NCBI GenBank assembly: GCA_963575645.1
Contig: OY754466.1
Span: forward strand, 43,246,001 to 43,310,000
Reading direction: 5' to 3'
Source: Xanthostigma xanthostigma
Taxonomy: Eukaryota > Arthropoda > Insecta > Raphidioptera > Raphidiidae
Length of the DNA: 64,000 bases
A program made the position numbers and the translations under genes. Positions within the stretch are counted from its first letter, which is position 1, and each line of letters starts with the position of its first letter. This document shows, in pieces, positions 14,201 to 25,000 of the stretch. Under the pieces are notes generated by a model, which was given only the letters and a program-made list of their open reading frames with translations, was not told the origin of the DNA and did no database searches.

Positions 14201-16773
14201 GATCGTTTACGCGGCGCCATAGTGCGTTCTCTATGTATTTCTATCTGAGTTTGACAACGACTACATACATACTAAAACCACCTAACTTCTCTCACTTCTC
14301 TGGCAACAAATATGTATGTAACTGTTTGTAACACACCGCCGGCCAATAGTGTTGACGCAAATAGTGCCGGTACAGCTACTCAATAACTAAGTATCATGAT
14401 CCGGATTACTGAAACTGGAAAAATCCGGACTACAATGTACATAATACTATCAAACGACTGTCCGAATTACCAAAGAATCCGGATTATGAAGGTTCGGATT
14501 AACGCGTCTCTACTGTATTAGGAAATTTATCAAAAATGTCGAATCTTAAATGTTATCGTGCTTGTCAACATTATTTTTTATGCTAAATTTAGGATAGTTT
14601 TAGTCAATACACATGTAGAAGCCATTGATAGTATACTGCGTATATACATTTTAACAATATGACGTCACAAATGTCAAAAACAATTTTAGTAGGTTCGTTC
14701 CAAGCAGCCAGTGAACGGTTCCGAAACCGTCACCTGCATGCGCAGTAGGTAAAACGTGTTCTAAAATCACCACTAACAGCTTCGTTTTACCTAGTGCGTA
14801 TGCGGCTGGCAGTTCTGAAACCGTTTTCGGGCTGCTTGGAACGAACCTAGTGCGTTTGCTGTCACGTGATTTTTTTTAATATTTTATCAATTTTAAATTG
14901 CTTATAATTAATTTAAAAAAAGTTTTTTGAAAGTTTTTCGCATCGATTATCAATATTATTTATAATAAAGTTTTAAAATACAATAAAAAAATCGATAATT
15001 ATTTTTGTTTTTCAAAAGCCTAATTGTTAATCGAAGGTGGCCGAAGCTGTTTGTTCAGTCAGACTCTAATATTCATTGATAATTTTTTAAATAATTTTAG
15101 TTAATGTGTTTTTTATTTTTTTAAACAGCATTATCATTTTGCGTTCTTAACACTAGCTGCTCATATATTCGGTATTGTTTATTAGTCAGTTACAAGTAGT
15201 GATAAATATTCCATTTGTAGAATTGACAGCGAAATCAGAAACAGTCGTAAGTAAAATTATTCCATATGAAGAAAAAGAAGAACTTCCAGATGTAGAGCAG
15301 CTAAACATTGAAGAAACTGAACAAATTGAAGATGAAAGTATTGAACAAGTTGAGGAGGAGAAAAACGTAACGAGACAGATTGAAATTGTCGAAACCAAAC
15401 GCAATGATACAGATGTCGACGTGATTATTACCAGCGAACAGACTTTCACCGATTCTTGCAATGCAAATGAATTCCACACCGTCCAACCTCCTCCCGGGTT
15501 TAATTGTTCTTCAAGAACAGTCTACGATCCGGTTCCTCCCCAAAATTCCAACAATCAACGGCGTCAGATGCCAATCGCGCCGATGTTTCAGCTCCCCGTT
15601 GCGTTCAGTCCACCGCCTATGGCTCAGTGCCAGCGACAGCAGTCGCACAGTATGTCGGTGGTTTCGATACACCAGAGATTCACTCCGCAGGGATACGGAA
15701 ACGTGGGTCAATATCACCAGGGATATAATCAACAAATGGGAATGATGCACACTCCGTATAATATGAATCCGATGCCTCAGCAGTTCCCACAACACGTACC
15801 TCCTCCAAATTTTTATCATCAATATACTCCTCCGTTCACTCCGTTCCCGAGTGCAGTGCCTTATTCAAATTACTCTCAACCAATGAATTTCCGACCACAG
15901 ATGCCACAGCCAAGTCATTATCCAAATCAAAGAGCAAACAGTGTGTCGGAGGTAGCCAGTTTAGTGCGCCTGTTAGAGATCATGGACGGCGACAAGTCAC
16001 TAAATGAAAAAGATGTACTCCGACAGTTGTACAGTACAAACCCAGCTTTAATTCCTATCTACAGAAGATTTCAAGAACAAAAGCAAATCGCCAAACAAAA
16101 AGAAATTGACATAAGCATAATTGAACAATTGAGGAAGGAGATTTCTGATCTGAAAACCAAGATTTCTTCTGAAGAAACTGCGAAATCTCTACCGGAAAAT
16201 ATGGAAAGTGGGAATTCCTCTCAAAATGAAGCGGTAGAAACAGATTGTAAAAAAGTGAAAGAAATCGAAAATAAAAGGATTTCGGAGAAAGAAAATTCCG
16301 ATGAAGCGGACGAGAAAGATATTGACGACGCGTTAGGTAAAGTAATAAATATCAGGAATGAAGAAATGGAGAAAATTAAAGCTAACAATATAAAAATGAA
16401 GATGGTTGGTGTAGAAATAGACGAAAAAACAGTTCACATAATAAATATCGACGGAGAACTGTATTTGTCAACGCGCCAAATTATTGAAAAGTTCACTCCG
16501 TTTTCTGATATTGAACTTGTTAAAACGGCTTTTTATTCCACTTACGGACGTGTTTGGCCGTCGACTGGACACAATCTGAATGAATATTCAGTTAGTGAAG
16601 AAGAGTTACTAAAATCGCAAATTCCCCTAACAAGAAGCGGACATAATCAAATCGTAGATTTGATTAAAATTAATGAGCTATCCGCTTTTTTGAAAACAAT
16701 GTTTATCGAGCCAACACACATTTCAAACGAATTATCTAATTTGATTGAATCGAAATCTTTGCAATTTGACTGA
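2267..16773 (+). CDS. TDRD5/Tejas-like LOTUS and Tudor domain protein, 7 exons
   Basis: Proteins of this family (TDRD5, Tejas, Tapas/TDRD7) sit in nuage germ granules and help piRNA biogenesis; LOTUS domains bind Vasa-type helicases and Tudor domains bind methyl-arginine on PIWI proteins. Exons read from the sequence are 2267-2461, 3162-3265, 3853-4825, 6264-6818, 8572-8709, 12608-12842 and 15200-16770 plus TGA. All junctions are GT-AG and in phase, giving 1256 aa. LOTUS 1 spans about residues 5-95, a second LOTUS-like domain about 316-395, and one extended Tudor about 430-650 with core 'VFCVDYGT' near 530. Exon 7 encodes an acidic stretch, a Pro/Gln/Met-rich low-complexity region, a short coiled coil and a folded-looking end with 'ELYLSTRQIIEKF'. 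A single Tudor favours TDRD5/Tejas over TDRD7. Introns are filled with inverted-repeat elements. Exons 6-7 are joined by phase, not by homology. Confidence 0.85.
2575..2855. repeat. Inverted-repeat (MITE-like) element in TDRD5-like intron 1
   Basis: Arms at about 2578-2655 and 2765-2850 are near-perfect reverse complements (key words CCCGACTACTGAAAAGTAT and GATAGCCGTGGTC). The RNA would fold into a long hairpin. It lies in the intron 2462-3161. Confidence 0.75.
2860..3066 (+). repeat. Retroelement-like 3' fragment
   Basis: The segment holds words typical of insect RTE-type retrotransposon ends: 'AAAATCGGATGAATAGTTTAGG', a run of ACAAACATACATA, then 'GGCTTCGCCGTAGTCGGGT'. No open frame is left. 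It directly follows the hairpin and shares its outer CCCGACTAC word, so the two may belong to one composite repeat. Confidence 0.4.
3275..3840. repeat. Large inverted repeat filling TDRD5-like intron 2
   Basis: Outer arms (about 3290-3375 and 3665-3835) pair imperfectly, including ATATGTAAT.TCGGGGCCCTG on the left and CAGGGCCCCGATTACATAT on the right. The centre (3410-3640) carries two 'CTGGACCAATAG' repeats. Almost the whole 587-bp intron is this one foldback structure. Confidence 0.65.
4864..5672. mobile_element. Degenerate hAT-like element with nested hairpin
   Basis: The left end reads CAGAGGTGTCAGAC and the right end TTAGACATCACTG, the usual pattern of hAT termini, but no exact 8-bp target duplication remains. 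Inside, 4994-5276 is a long hairpin (arms around AAATAAGCTTAAAACAATAA and its complement). A tRNA-like piece follows at 5331-5450. Confidence 0.5.
5331..5450 (-). repeat. tRNA-like SINE head, minus strand
   Basis: On the minus strand the box B consensus is met by GGTTCTAATCC, with a box A-like TGGCTAGCCGTGCAG about 50 bases before it. The spacing fits a tRNA-derived pol III promoter, but the cloverleaf is not complete, so it is a SINE fragment and not a tRNA gene. Confidence 0.5.
5733..6225. mobile_element. pogo/Tigger-like non-autonomous element
   Basis: Terminal inverted repeats start CACCTATCCCCCGATTTACAC on the left and end with the complement of CACCCATCCCCCAATTTACAC on the right, flanked by TA at 5731-5732 and 6226-6227. 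It has no open frame. Its right end lies 38 bp before exon 4 of the TDRD5-like gene, so the polypyrimidine tract is just outside it. Confidence 0.7.
7204..8500. mobile_element. Long terminal-inverted-repeat element in TDRD5-like intron 4
   Basis: Arms of about 215 bp (7204-7410 and 8290-8500) are near-identical reverse complements starting AGAGCTGGCTACGG. A second inner inverted pair lies at about 8050-8145 and 8175-8275. The element is split by a younger TA-flanked element at 7418. Each arm carries the same accidental 60-codon frame. Confidence 0.8.
7418..8037. mobile_element. pogo/Tigger-like element nested in the 7204-8500 repeat
   Basis: It begins CAGTAAAACCTCGTTAACAC and ends with the complement CGTGTTAACGAGGGTTTACTG, flanked by TA on both sides (7416-7417, 8038-8039). 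It is 620 bp long without a transposase frame. The insertion splits a palindromic host element, so it is the younger of the two. Confidence 0.8.
8572..9051 (+). CDS. Alternative terminal exon of the TDRD5-like gene (unspliced exon 5)
   Basis: Exon 5 has a good donor at 8710, but the same frame stays open for another 113 codons to a TAG at 9049-9051. Reading through would give a 768-aa protein ending right after the Tudor domain with an acidic, serine-rich tail and a basic end (VKRKSKYYELLLKGHRQR). The stretch looks coding: it is long for AT-rich DNA and has charged, low-hydrophobic composition. No AATAAA lies close behind the stop, so transcript support is needed. It may be an intron-retention isoform or a former gene end. 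Confidence 0.5.
   Translation, partial: NRTLEITLYDTSTELDICINDLMVEKKVADYITAPKNKVSTKSNTKVITYIKHIQSGSKYLYKDFETLAVNNSDCISNSNNDTVNCKVVSNGHLSGGDSDSWGEEEFISPIRLRKNGHSEDSKVSSKSENITEIPVKRKSKYYELLLKGHRQRFNKAKE
9101..10451. mobile_element. Foldback element with nested repeats, TDRD5-like intron 5
   Basis: Outer arms of about 200 bp (9101-9300 and 10255-10451) pair around 'CAGTG.GTTCACCGAAA' and 'GTACAAAAAAATATACCTCAG'. Nested inside are an inverted pair with CTTCATACCTCG ends (9308-9614), a small hairpin at 9633-9708 and the GTACGCGCC element at 9866. No coding potential was seen. Confidence 0.7.
9866..10178. mobile_element. GTACGCGCC-family MITE
   Basis: Termini are TATAGTACGCGCCACGAATC and its complement, each continued by CTAAAAGG. 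It is about 313 bp long. A truncated relative lies at 59699-59768. No transposase is present. Confidence 0.75.
10554..10830. mobile_element. hAT-like non-autonomous element
   Basis: The element starts CAGGCCTGGCCAAA and ends TTTGCCCGCCCCTG, flanked by an exact 8-bp duplication CTCTAAAC (10546-10553 and 10831-10838). It is 277 bp long, rich in GGCCCG words, with no open frame. Confidence 0.88.
10872..11545. repeat. Two inverted tRNA-like SINE copies plus hairpin
   Basis: A unit of about 165 bp occurs in minus orientation near 10922-11095 and in plus orientation near 11385-11545. It carries a tRNA-like block (AACTCAGTCCGCCGCGATAG followed by GGGGTTCGTATCCCGATGG). A 60-bp arm at 10872-10935 also pairs with 11088-11150. 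A diverged third copy is at 29165-29300. Confidence 0.65.
11986..12401. mobile_element. AGCTGTAA-family inverted-repeat element, copy 1
   Basis: The element (about 11997-12390) has arms with GTATGTATTCGTTAC and ends in AGCTGTAA/TTACAGCT. It is bounded by the 11-bp repeat TACAAATAACT at 11986-11996 and 12391-12401. A second copy in opposite orientation is at 52055-52380. Confidence 0.75.
14002..14515. mobile_element. pogo/Tigger-like non-autonomous element
   Basis: Ends are CAGTAGAGACGCGATAATCC and the complement of CAGTAGAGACGCGTTAATCC, flanked by TA at 14000-14001 and 14516-14517. The 514-bp body repeats 'TCCGGATTAC' words. No transposase frame remains. Confidence 0.85.
14691..14848. mobile_element. 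GGTTCGTTCC-family MITE, copy 1
   Basis: The 158-bp element starts AGGTTCGTTCCAAGCAGCC and ends with its complement. AGT flanks both sides (14688-14690, 14849-14851), a likely 3-bp target duplication. Related copies lie at 40789-40852 and 49203-49496. Confidence 0.8.
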
Positions 16774-17879
16774 GTTACAGTGAGATAAAATCTACAAATT
16801 TTAATGGCTGTGCATTTTTTTTATATTAAGATTTGTTTTAAGTTTTAAGCCATGTTCCTGCAGAAGAGAGCTTTAATTTCTCAATCAAATTTAAATTTGA
16901 TAATATTGTAATTATTAATGTAAAGAATAAGGAATTTGAACATTTAAGTTTGTTGAAAAACTTTTTACCGACTTGAAATCAAGAATTTTGTAAAAATAAT
17001 CTCAGTTTTAAAATGCTGTTCAACTTTTTCAAGCGGATCTAACAAACAAGTAATATGTACTTTAAAATAATAACTTGTTTGGTTACCTGTGAAGAATCAT
17101 CTTTATTTACCGATTTCACGTGAGTTTTTGAACTGCACAATCTTTTCGTTTTGTCATTTATTTTGTTATAATTTAGGTATCTAATCATAAAATATCCTCA
17201 TTAAAAATATATTTTACATAATTGTTATTAATAATTTTGTTGGTTATTAATTATTATTTTTAACTACCTGGAGTAGTGTTTTGTTTTTAGTAATTTAATT
17301 GTTAGGCATTACCAAGTGGATTCTATACTATATTAACTGGAAACGATTCAGTCAATCCTGCTGATACGGTCTTGTTACTATGCAACCCTCACTTAGTACT
17401 TGACTGCTTCTTTGTCTTTCCTACACAGAAGTGTATGTTGTGTCTGTTTCTACAGGCAATTCGGTTGTACCCCATTGCAGGCATTGTAACCCATTTGCTA
17501 GAGATAACAATGAAACCGCCCCAAGATGGCTGATTAACAAAAAATAATTTTGAAACTTTCACTTTCTCAGTAATAGTAGAAGAGCTGTTGGGTAGGTATT
17601 TGAGGCACTGTCAAAAATCTGTGTAGCACATCTTTTCTAATGTCTGAATACAAAATCAATAAAATATTTTTAACAAAAAAATTGAACCGACTTCAAAAAA
17701 GGCACTAAAAAGTACAAAATAATTGCGTATTGAAATGTTTTGGAGTCAGTGTAGTTCTCGGAATAATTTCATTTTGGCTGACACCGACTCCAAAACATTT
17801 CAATACGCAATTATTTTTTACTTTTTAGTGCCTTTTTTGAAGTCGGTTCAATTTTTTTGTTAAAAATATTTTATTTTTC

Positions 17880-18170
17880 TCTTTTTAGTGTTAATCTAAC
17901 ACTAAAAATCGGTGAACATACATAAAAAAACATTATGCATGCCATTGAAATTTGAGAGTTTCCCTCAATTTCTCCGGGATCCACCATCAGATCCTGACTT
18001 GGTTCCGATGGGACCACCTCGGAAGTGCACTCTTTCGAATAAAAACAAAATTTGAAAATCGGTCCATAATTGACGGAGAAATCGGTGAACATACATTAAA
18101 AAAAAAAAAAATATATATATATATACAGACGAACACAGAACCTCCTTTTTGTTGAAGTCGGTTAAAAATT
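17880..18170 (+). repeat. RTE-type retrotransposon 3' tail
   Basis: The words 'GAAAATCGGTCCATAATTGACGG', 'CGGTGAACATACAT' and 'TTGTTGAAGTCGGTTAAAAA' in this order are the familiar end of insect RTE-type elements. The reverse transcriptase part is absent, as in a 5'-truncated copy. Confidence 0.5.
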
Positions 18171-18455
18171 GGTTGAAGGGTAGTGAATTTTTAACTTTGC
18201 GAAATTTTATTTGCAAAAAAAGTCAAGCAGTTTGAATTTGTAACAGCTTTAAATTTTTAATATTCAATAAAATATAAAATAAATAAGCCAGATCATTTTG
18301 TCGCATTCGTTACGTAATATAGAGTCCACTGGGATTACCACAGTATTACTTTAAAACAATGTTATGAATTTATTTGAATTTCAATCTGACAAAAGCTTTA
18401 ACTTAAGCTGTAATAAGAAAACTATTTTTTTTTATATTTATTTATGAATTTAAGC

Positions 18456-18937
18456 CAGTGGTTCCCAAATTATTTTAGCCCACGGACCCCTTTTCATAGT
18501 CAAAACTTGCCCACGGACCCCCTTTCATAGTCAAAACTTTCTGACGGACCCTGGGTAAAAAACTACATAAATACATAATAGAAAAAATAAAAATTTAACT
18601 TTAGATATCTTGAATGGTAAATGGTGACGTAAAAATAAAATATAAATAAAACATTTTGTTGATAAAGTATTTATTGAAATTAACTCTTTTGTTTTAAAAT
18701 ACAAAATAAATCAATGACCTGGATGAATCTGATGGGATGTTATGAGTGTATTTATATTTATAGTTGGTTTCTTTTTTTTTGTATTAATAAAAATGTGTCA
18801 CTTTTTTACTTTATATTAAACCTTGCGTGGACCGCCTGATGTTCAGAGACCCCAAAATCGATTTTAATTTTCCAAAGACTCCCTGAATGATCTGAGGGAC
18901 CCCTTGAGGTCCGTAGGGACCACTTTGGGAACCACTG
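18456..18937. mobile_element. hAT-like non-autonomous element
   Basis: Ends are CAGTGGTTCCCAAA and TTTGGGAACCACTG, with an exact 8-bp duplication ATTTAAGC at 18448-18455 and 18938-18945. It is 482 bp long and has two near-identical 'CCCACGGACCCC' stretches at the left end. It has no open frame. Confidence 0.92.
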
Positions 18938-19024
18938 ATTTAAGCTATCAATTTTACAATTATTAAAATGGTTACTACACTAAAACAAAATAAACGTTTT
19001 TTATAAAACCAATATTTTATTAAC

Positions 19025-19030
19025 TTTATT
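19025..19030 (-). terminator. Polyadenylation signal of DDX18
   Basis: AATAAA on the minus strand, 22 bases beyond the DDX18 stop codon. A second TAATAAAATATT lies just behind it. The short 3' UTR fits the convergent layout. Confidence 0.6.
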
Positions 19031-19051
19031 TAAATTATACAAAAAAATAAG

Positions 19052-22000
19052 TTAACGTGAAAATTGTCTTTGATCCTTGCCACGTTTTGGCTGACGAAAC
19101 ACTTTAGAGCGTTCGACTTGTTTTCTATCTTCGTTGGAAGCGTTCATATTTTTAAAATATCCATAGCCGCCTCCACCTTGTCGTTTTCTTGGTCTGTCTT
19201 GTTTATTGAAACCGACTTTCAGATCTACTGCTGGCGGCACTTTGAATCCAAAAGACAGAGCCACCTTCGCTAAATCCAAAGTCTCGATATCATAAATAGT
19301 CTTCAAATGGTGAGAGTCGTACGCGCGAACGTAAGCTTTGAATGCTTCTTTTGCAGACATGTTGAGAAAATAGTTTTTCGATATTAAATTTTCAAGCTGC
19401 ACAAAAACAAGAAAAAATTATTGACGTGATAACGTCTTATAAATTGATGAAACACCAGCTGCACGCACAAAAAAGTGTAACGTTCCGCCTGACCCTGTGC
19501 GTGCAAGCGAGAGCGCAGTATAAGCGAAACAAATATATAATATATATACATTCTTTTAAATGTCTTTTATAATTGCTTAAAAATATGTATTTTGCTTTGG
19601 TTGATCAAATTATTAGTCGGTAAAAATATAGTTTGACAGCTACTAAAATTTAGGTTATGTATTATTAAATATGATATTCGAGCGGAATACGTTATCACGT
19701 AAAACTATCTTCCGTAAACCGACTTTACAGACAACCAACTTTTTTAATTAATCGACTGAAGCTCTAAAATTTAAATTTTAACGGGACAATGAAAAGATTT
19801 ATATATTAAATAAAATTGTCGACCAATTTTTCTGACCATATATTGACAAAAAATAATAAAAATACAAATCAATATAACACAAGATGACGTTTCGATCCGG
19901 ATTTGGAGCTTCTTCAGAAATATCTAAAAAAATATAAAAATTAATTAGTATTAAGTTATTTATTATCTAATAGATTGCACGAAAGTTTGAATGATTAAAA
20001 AAATAATGAAAAATTAATAACAAACAATCTATTAGATAATAAATAACTTAATACTAATTAATTTGTATATTTTTTTAGATATTTCTGAAGAAGATCCAAA
20101 TCCGGATCGAAACGTCATCTTGTGTTATATTGATTTGTATTTTTATTATTTTTTGCCAATATATGGTCTGAGAAAAATTGGTCGACAATTTTATTTTTTT
20201 GAAAAGTTCTATTCAGACGTTAATCAAAGATTTGAATTTATATATTAATCAAGTGTCAAACCTGTAACTGAATATCGGAAATCTTGTTCCACGAGAATTC
20301 GTATTCGTTGAGCGGTACTTTTGCTTGCTTGAGGTAACGTAAGAAACCTAATTCTTCCGGACGTAACATTAACAGCGCCCGACCTTTACCACCCTCTCCG
20401 CGTGCAGTTCTTCCAACTCGATGGATGTATTCCTGGAAATTAAAATCAAGTCAAAAATTCCTACAAACAATACGATCATTATTAACTCCCCAGCGGGTAT
20501 ATAATAATTAGTGATGTGCCGGATATCCGTATCCGCGGATATCCGAGGGTAAAGAAAGATCCGTATCCGTTAGTTTTTGGCGGACCTTTTACCTCATTAA
20601 TTTTCCATTCATGAAATTTTATATATATAGGTGATTAGGTAATAATGAAAGCCTGTTAAATTCCATTCAGATTATTTTTATATTGCAAACATTTATCGTG
20701 GTGAGTACCATACTAATAGTACTAAATCAACTATCTTAATAATGAGATATTGCACATCGATCTTTGGAAAGAGACAATCTGTTACGAGAGTTAACTCTTA
20801 AAGAGGTCAATAACTTTTTCCCATAACAGATAGTCTCTTTCCAAAGGTCGGTGTGCAATATTTCGGTAAATATTGCACACCGACCTTTACTCTTTACTCT
20901 AAGAAAGTTAAGATCCGTATCCGCGGATATACATTTTTAACGATCCGGCACATCACTAATAATAATATAGGAAAGTTATTGATATGCGTCCAAAAATGGA
21001 AATAAGTCACTACAGTACTTTTACGCTAAACGGATTTTTGAAGTGAAACTTTGTGTTTTCGACTTTCTTGATAGAGTAAAGGCCGCTGCACACGAGACTA
21101 GAAACACTGTTTGGAGTTTTGCTAGCCGGTAGGCTGGGTACGAAGCTGGAAATGACGTCACTGCGGGGTCGCCTGCGAGCTCACAAGATAGGTTTTAAAA
21201 TAAGAACAGGGGTTATTTTCCTTGCTAGGTATGAGCAAGAACCAATCGGGAAGCAGTATCTTGTCACGTGGGCGACTTGAACAAACGCCCACAAACCAAC
21301 ATGGCGTTACTCTGCTCAGTCAGACAACAGACACGTTTTGCTCTGTATTTATATTTGAACTGTCACAAAACTAGCTTGAAAAGACGTCTCGTGTGAAGCG
21401 AGCACATAACGGCAATGAAGAAAACCAGCGCTAGAAAACTAGTAGGCAAATCTAGCAGCGTTTCTAGCCTCGTGTGCAGCAGGCTTAAGTCACATTCAAC
21501 TAGAGTTACATGCCATACACGTTTCAACAGCGCGTAAATGTTAAGCGCGAAATATATTTACCTTTGGATCATCTGGTGGATCAAATTGAACGATCCAATC
21601 TACATCGGGAATATCCAATCCTCTGGCAGCTACGTCTGTACACAATAAAATGCCTTTTTCTGCATTGCAGAACTGGAAAAATGTTGTTGTCCTTTTAGTT
21701 TGCTTTTGTTTACCCTAAAAAAATATTTTTTATAAATTCAGAATATTAAATCAGTTCAAAATTACATACATACGAAACATTTTATATAATATTATGAATA
21801 ATGGGCGTGTTTGGCCGAAGTAAGTACTTACTAAACTTAGTAAGCCAGTTAGCATAAAAAAAATCTTGCAAGCTGACTATAGCGCTTTTCGGCCAGGACA
21901 GACTTACTGGCTTAAGAGTATTCGTCCCTGCAAATACCCCCTGCACCCTTCATCTCAAATCTTTTCCCCTCGCCTAAAAACGGTTCGCGCTCTCCCGACG

Positions 22001-25000
22001 CTATTTTTAAAGCTAAAAGGTTCTGGTAAACTCCAAATGAAAGACAAAGAATCAGACTACAGATCCTTCAGGCGAATTTTTTGAAAAAAAAAATTCCTGA
22101 AAAAACTAACAACCTTTTGAAAAAAATAATAAGTTACGTAATATTTCACACGTAGACGAAACTTTTTTCAAAAAATTCGCCTGAAGGATCTGTAGTCTGA
22201 TTCTTTGTCTTTCATTTGGCGTTTACCAGAACCCTCTAGCTTTAAAAATAGCGTCGGGAGAGCGCGAACCGTTTTTAGGCGAGGGGAAAAGATTTGAGAT
22301 AAAGGGTGCAGGGGGTGTTTGCAAGGACGAATACTCTTAACATAACACAAAACACCGGTTTACGTTATATCCCGTACATAACCTCATACACTGAATATAA
22401 TCGACAGTACTAAATTTATCAATATAATTTAATTCATGTAAATAGTTGCAAATGGATAATTTTATGAGAAATATTTTATTGGAAGAAATATTAAACGACC
22501 CAGTGGATAATATCGATAATTTACAATAAGCAAAATGGCGTCTTATATTAAGTCATACTTACTGCGTTAGCACTTATTTTGTGTCCCGGGCGAAAATTTT
22601 GTAAGTATAGTGAGTGACTTACTAAATTTAGTAAGTACTTACTCCGGCCAAACCCGCCCATTAAATATAGATTTAATAAAAAGTTGACTTACATGAATGC
22701 ACATCACAGGTAAATCGATGTAATTAAAGAGTTCATGATGATATTTAACGCTCATACAAGAACTGAAAAATACCATCAGCTTCTTGTTGCGGTTTTTCTT
22801 CAGGAATGTGAACAATACTAGCAATCGGCGCTCGGATGGCACCACTATGTAGCCCTGTTCTAGGCCAGACACTGTCGATGTTGACATCTCGTCATGCACT
22901 CCAACATACACCGGTTCCGTTTTAAGAGCGAGCGTTGTTATAGACTCGGTTTTTTTACTCGTAGTCGCACTGAATAACATCGTTTGACGACGTTCTAAAC
23001 GGAAAAAAAATACTATTTTAAACTCTTTCACAATTGAAATTTCGAAATGGTTAAGAAGTGTTTTATCTCAGTAAACGTTTAATTTCACTTCACAAACTCA
23101 ACACAAAACTCACATTACGGAGCAGAGCTCTACGTAAGTTGATTTGTTTTGTGGAGAAATGTGATCAAATTCGCCTTAAAAACATCATTTTTACTTTTGT
23201 CGTAAAGTTCGGATATGTGAAAATAATTTCATTTTTAATGACGTGATTTACAAACTTGCGAGATTTGCATCGTTAAAACGCGTTGAAAGAAATACATTAA
23301 CTGTCACGGTTAAAATAATATTTGCGTTTTTTTTTTTTGACGTGATAACGTCTTATAAATTGATGAAAACACCAGCTGCACGCACGAAAAAGTGTAACGC
23401 CGTAACGTTCCGCCTGACCCTGTGCGTGCAAGCGAGAGCGCATTATAAGCGATAGAGAAGCACGATCGGCGTCGGCTTGTACGCATTTCACTCTTCTCGC
23501 GTGACGTCAGAGAGTAGTGTGCGTTCAACATGTTTTTCGGCTGTTCCAGCGAAAGCTACATCTGACCGATGGCCTTTGTTTTATAAGCCGTGGAAATTAA
23601 GACTTAAAATCAAGATATCTAATAAAAATGTCATAAATTATCGAATTTTTACAGCAATTTTTCAGATAATACATCGTTATTTGTTCGTTTTTGCACGGAT
23701 ATTTTTTGTGTCATATAATTATTACCGATTCATCCAAGCCAAAGTATAACTGAACGCACGATAATGGCATGTATCAAAAACAAATCTTCATAACAGCAGA
23801 TAAATTATACGGTTTGTTAACAAATATATAATATACATACACTCTTCTGATCAAATTATTAGTCGGTAAAAATATAGTTTGACAGCTACTAAAATTTAGG
23901 TTATGTATTATTAAATATGATATTCGAGCGAAATACGTTATCACTTAAAACTATCGTCCGTAAACCGACTTTACAGACAACCAATTTTTTTTTAATTGAC
24001 AATCTAACAAATCAGGCCTCATATAAGAACTTGAAAAGCGTCAATTCCTATATCCAATAGAAATCACGAGCACACACTTCAAATCTAACAAAACTACTAT
24101 AACATATCGTTCACTTACTTGGCAATAATTTAATAATTTGCTTCAAATCTTCTTCAAAACCAATCTCTAATATTCGATCTGCTTCGTCAATAACTAAACA
24201 CTGGAGATTTTTAAACATAAAGTCCGGTGTGTTTTGTAAGTGATCCAATAATCTGCCAGGCGTTGCAACCAATATATTGATACCTAAGAACAATCCAAAT
24301 AAAACACAATTAAAATAATATTTAAAATTACCATAATTACCTAATAACCGATTACAACGTACATATAAAATAACAATTTGTATCGAAGTTTAAACCAGAA
24401 TAACATTACATGCAATTATCTAAGGTAGTTTGAATTTTCATGAAAATTTGTTTCGCTACTAAAACCATTTTGGCAGACTCGTTTTCTCTGATTTTTAAAA
24501 ATGAAAAATAGCTTACAAAAATCTATCAATGAGTTTTAGATAAAAGTCAATACGTTTTTATTTTTTATTGAAGTGAACTGTTCATTTTTTCGAGAAATTA
24601 TAATAAATTTTGTAATTTTACTGCCATAATTTACAAAAAAAGGAGTATCTACCTTTTGATAATTTTTGTGCTTCAGTCTGCCTCGAAGCACCTCCCATTA
24701 CTAATCCGTATGTTTGGTGATGGTATTTCATTAACTCTTTCAAAACACCGAATGTTTGTATCGATAATTCTCTTGTCGGGGATATAATAATACAGCCAGT
24801 TCCTAAAATCAAAAAATTATTGTACGCATTCCAATTACAGCATAAATGTTTGTATAAAATTTACTAACCGTTTCTGGGCATGAATCTGACTTTATTAATT
24901 AGCTCGATAGCTGGTACAAGAAAGGCTAACGTTTTTCCAGATCCCGTTTTTGCTGCTCCGACTAAATCGCGACCTTCGAGTAAAGGTGGAATACTTTTTG

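Larger units (their letters stand above)
12843..15199. other. TDRD5-like intron 6
   Basis: The intron holds the TA-flanked element at 14002-14515 and the GGTTCGTTCC element at 14691-14848. The part 13020-13870 contains retroelement-like words (GACAAACAGACGCACAGAG) without an intact frame. I see nothing coding in the rest. Confidence 0.5.
16774..19051. other. Convergent intergenic region TDRD5-like / DDX18
   Basis: It contains the TDRD5-like 3' UTR; the first clear AATAAA I see is at 17658-17663, inside a palindrome (about 17650-17870, arms with GAACCGACTTCAAAAAAGGC). RTE-type tail words follow at 17880-18170, then a hAT-like element. There is no further gene. Confidence 0.55.

Noticed and set aside
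15186-15822. Frames opposite and overlapping exon 7 of the TDRD5-like gene
   Set aside because: Shadows of the Gln/Pro-rich coding sequence; the exon frame is supported by splicing phase.
21866-22350. Matching 60-72 codon frames at 21866-22084 and 22168-22350
   Set aside because: They lie on the two arms of the TTAA foldback element; similarity is due to the DNA repeat.
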